Positions 5,838 through 5,841 of a stretch of DNA of 5,841 nucleotides are shown here, in pieces. The notes beneath the pieces were generated by a model, which searched no databases, was not told where the DNA came from, and saw only the letters and a program-made list of their open reading frames with translations. Position 1 is the stretch's first letter, and the number at the start of each line of letters is the position of its first letter. Made by a program: the position numbers and the translations under genes. Source of the stretch: M3007 sp031398055 (GTDB lineage: Bacteria; Bacteroidota; Bacteroidia; Chitinophagales; Saprospiraceae); contig JANNMS010000238.1 of assembly GCA_031398055.1 (NCBI GenBank), positions 1-5,841 of the forward strand. The letters are read 5' to 3'.

Positions 5838-5841
5838 ACCC

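Overview
The window looks like a chromosomal segment of a Bacteroidota bacterium, possibly a Saprospira- or Cytophaga-like environmental lineage. The clues are two perfect matches to the Bacteroidota -7 promoter box TAnnTTTG, A-rich leaders without Shine-Dalgarno sequences, lipoproteins with LLGC and IFSC lipoboxes, a bacterial GH3-type adenylating protein of the kind common in that phylum, and several short palindromic intergenic repeats. No phage, transposase, CRISPR or RNA gene is visible.

Layout, left to right. Positions 1-155 hold a nested palindromic repeat cluster downstream of a minus-strand gene. That gene (197-1285) encodes a multi-pass membrane protein of the lysylphosphatidylglycerol-synthase transmembrane / flippase-like family (UPF0104). 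A divergent intergenic region of about 100 bp separates it from a plus-strand GH3-family acyl-adenylate-forming protein (1385-2890). A small unrecognised gene follows on the minus strand (2951-3292), AT-richer than its neighbours and with an unusually clear promoter at 3319-3349. Then comes a minus-strand two-gene unit. purN (glycinamide ribonucleotide formyltransferase, 4601-5167) overlaps by four bases (ATGA) a lipoprotein of the sorbosone/glucose dehydrogenase-like beta-propeller family (3411-4604). The last gene is a plus-strand lipoprotein of unknown function (5285-5809), divergent from purN. It is followed at the window edge by another short palindromic repeat.

The genes do not form one obvious pathway. 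purN is housekeeping (de novo purine synthesis). The propeller lipoprotein is probably exported and acts at the envelope. The membrane protein and the GH3 protein share a divergent intergenic region, but any joint role in lipid or acyl chemistry is inference only.

The most striking non-coding signal is a perfect 35-bp inverted repeat (arms 5182-5216 and 5228-5262). It fills most of the 117-bp gap between the divergent starts of purN and the unknown lipoprotein, so any promoter or leader of either gene must overlap or adjoin it. The second is the left-end cluster, where short palindromic cores sit inside a larger interrupted inverted repeat. I see no clear evidence of a new multi-gene system. 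The novelty candidates are these repeats, the small unrecognised gene and the unknown lipoprotein.
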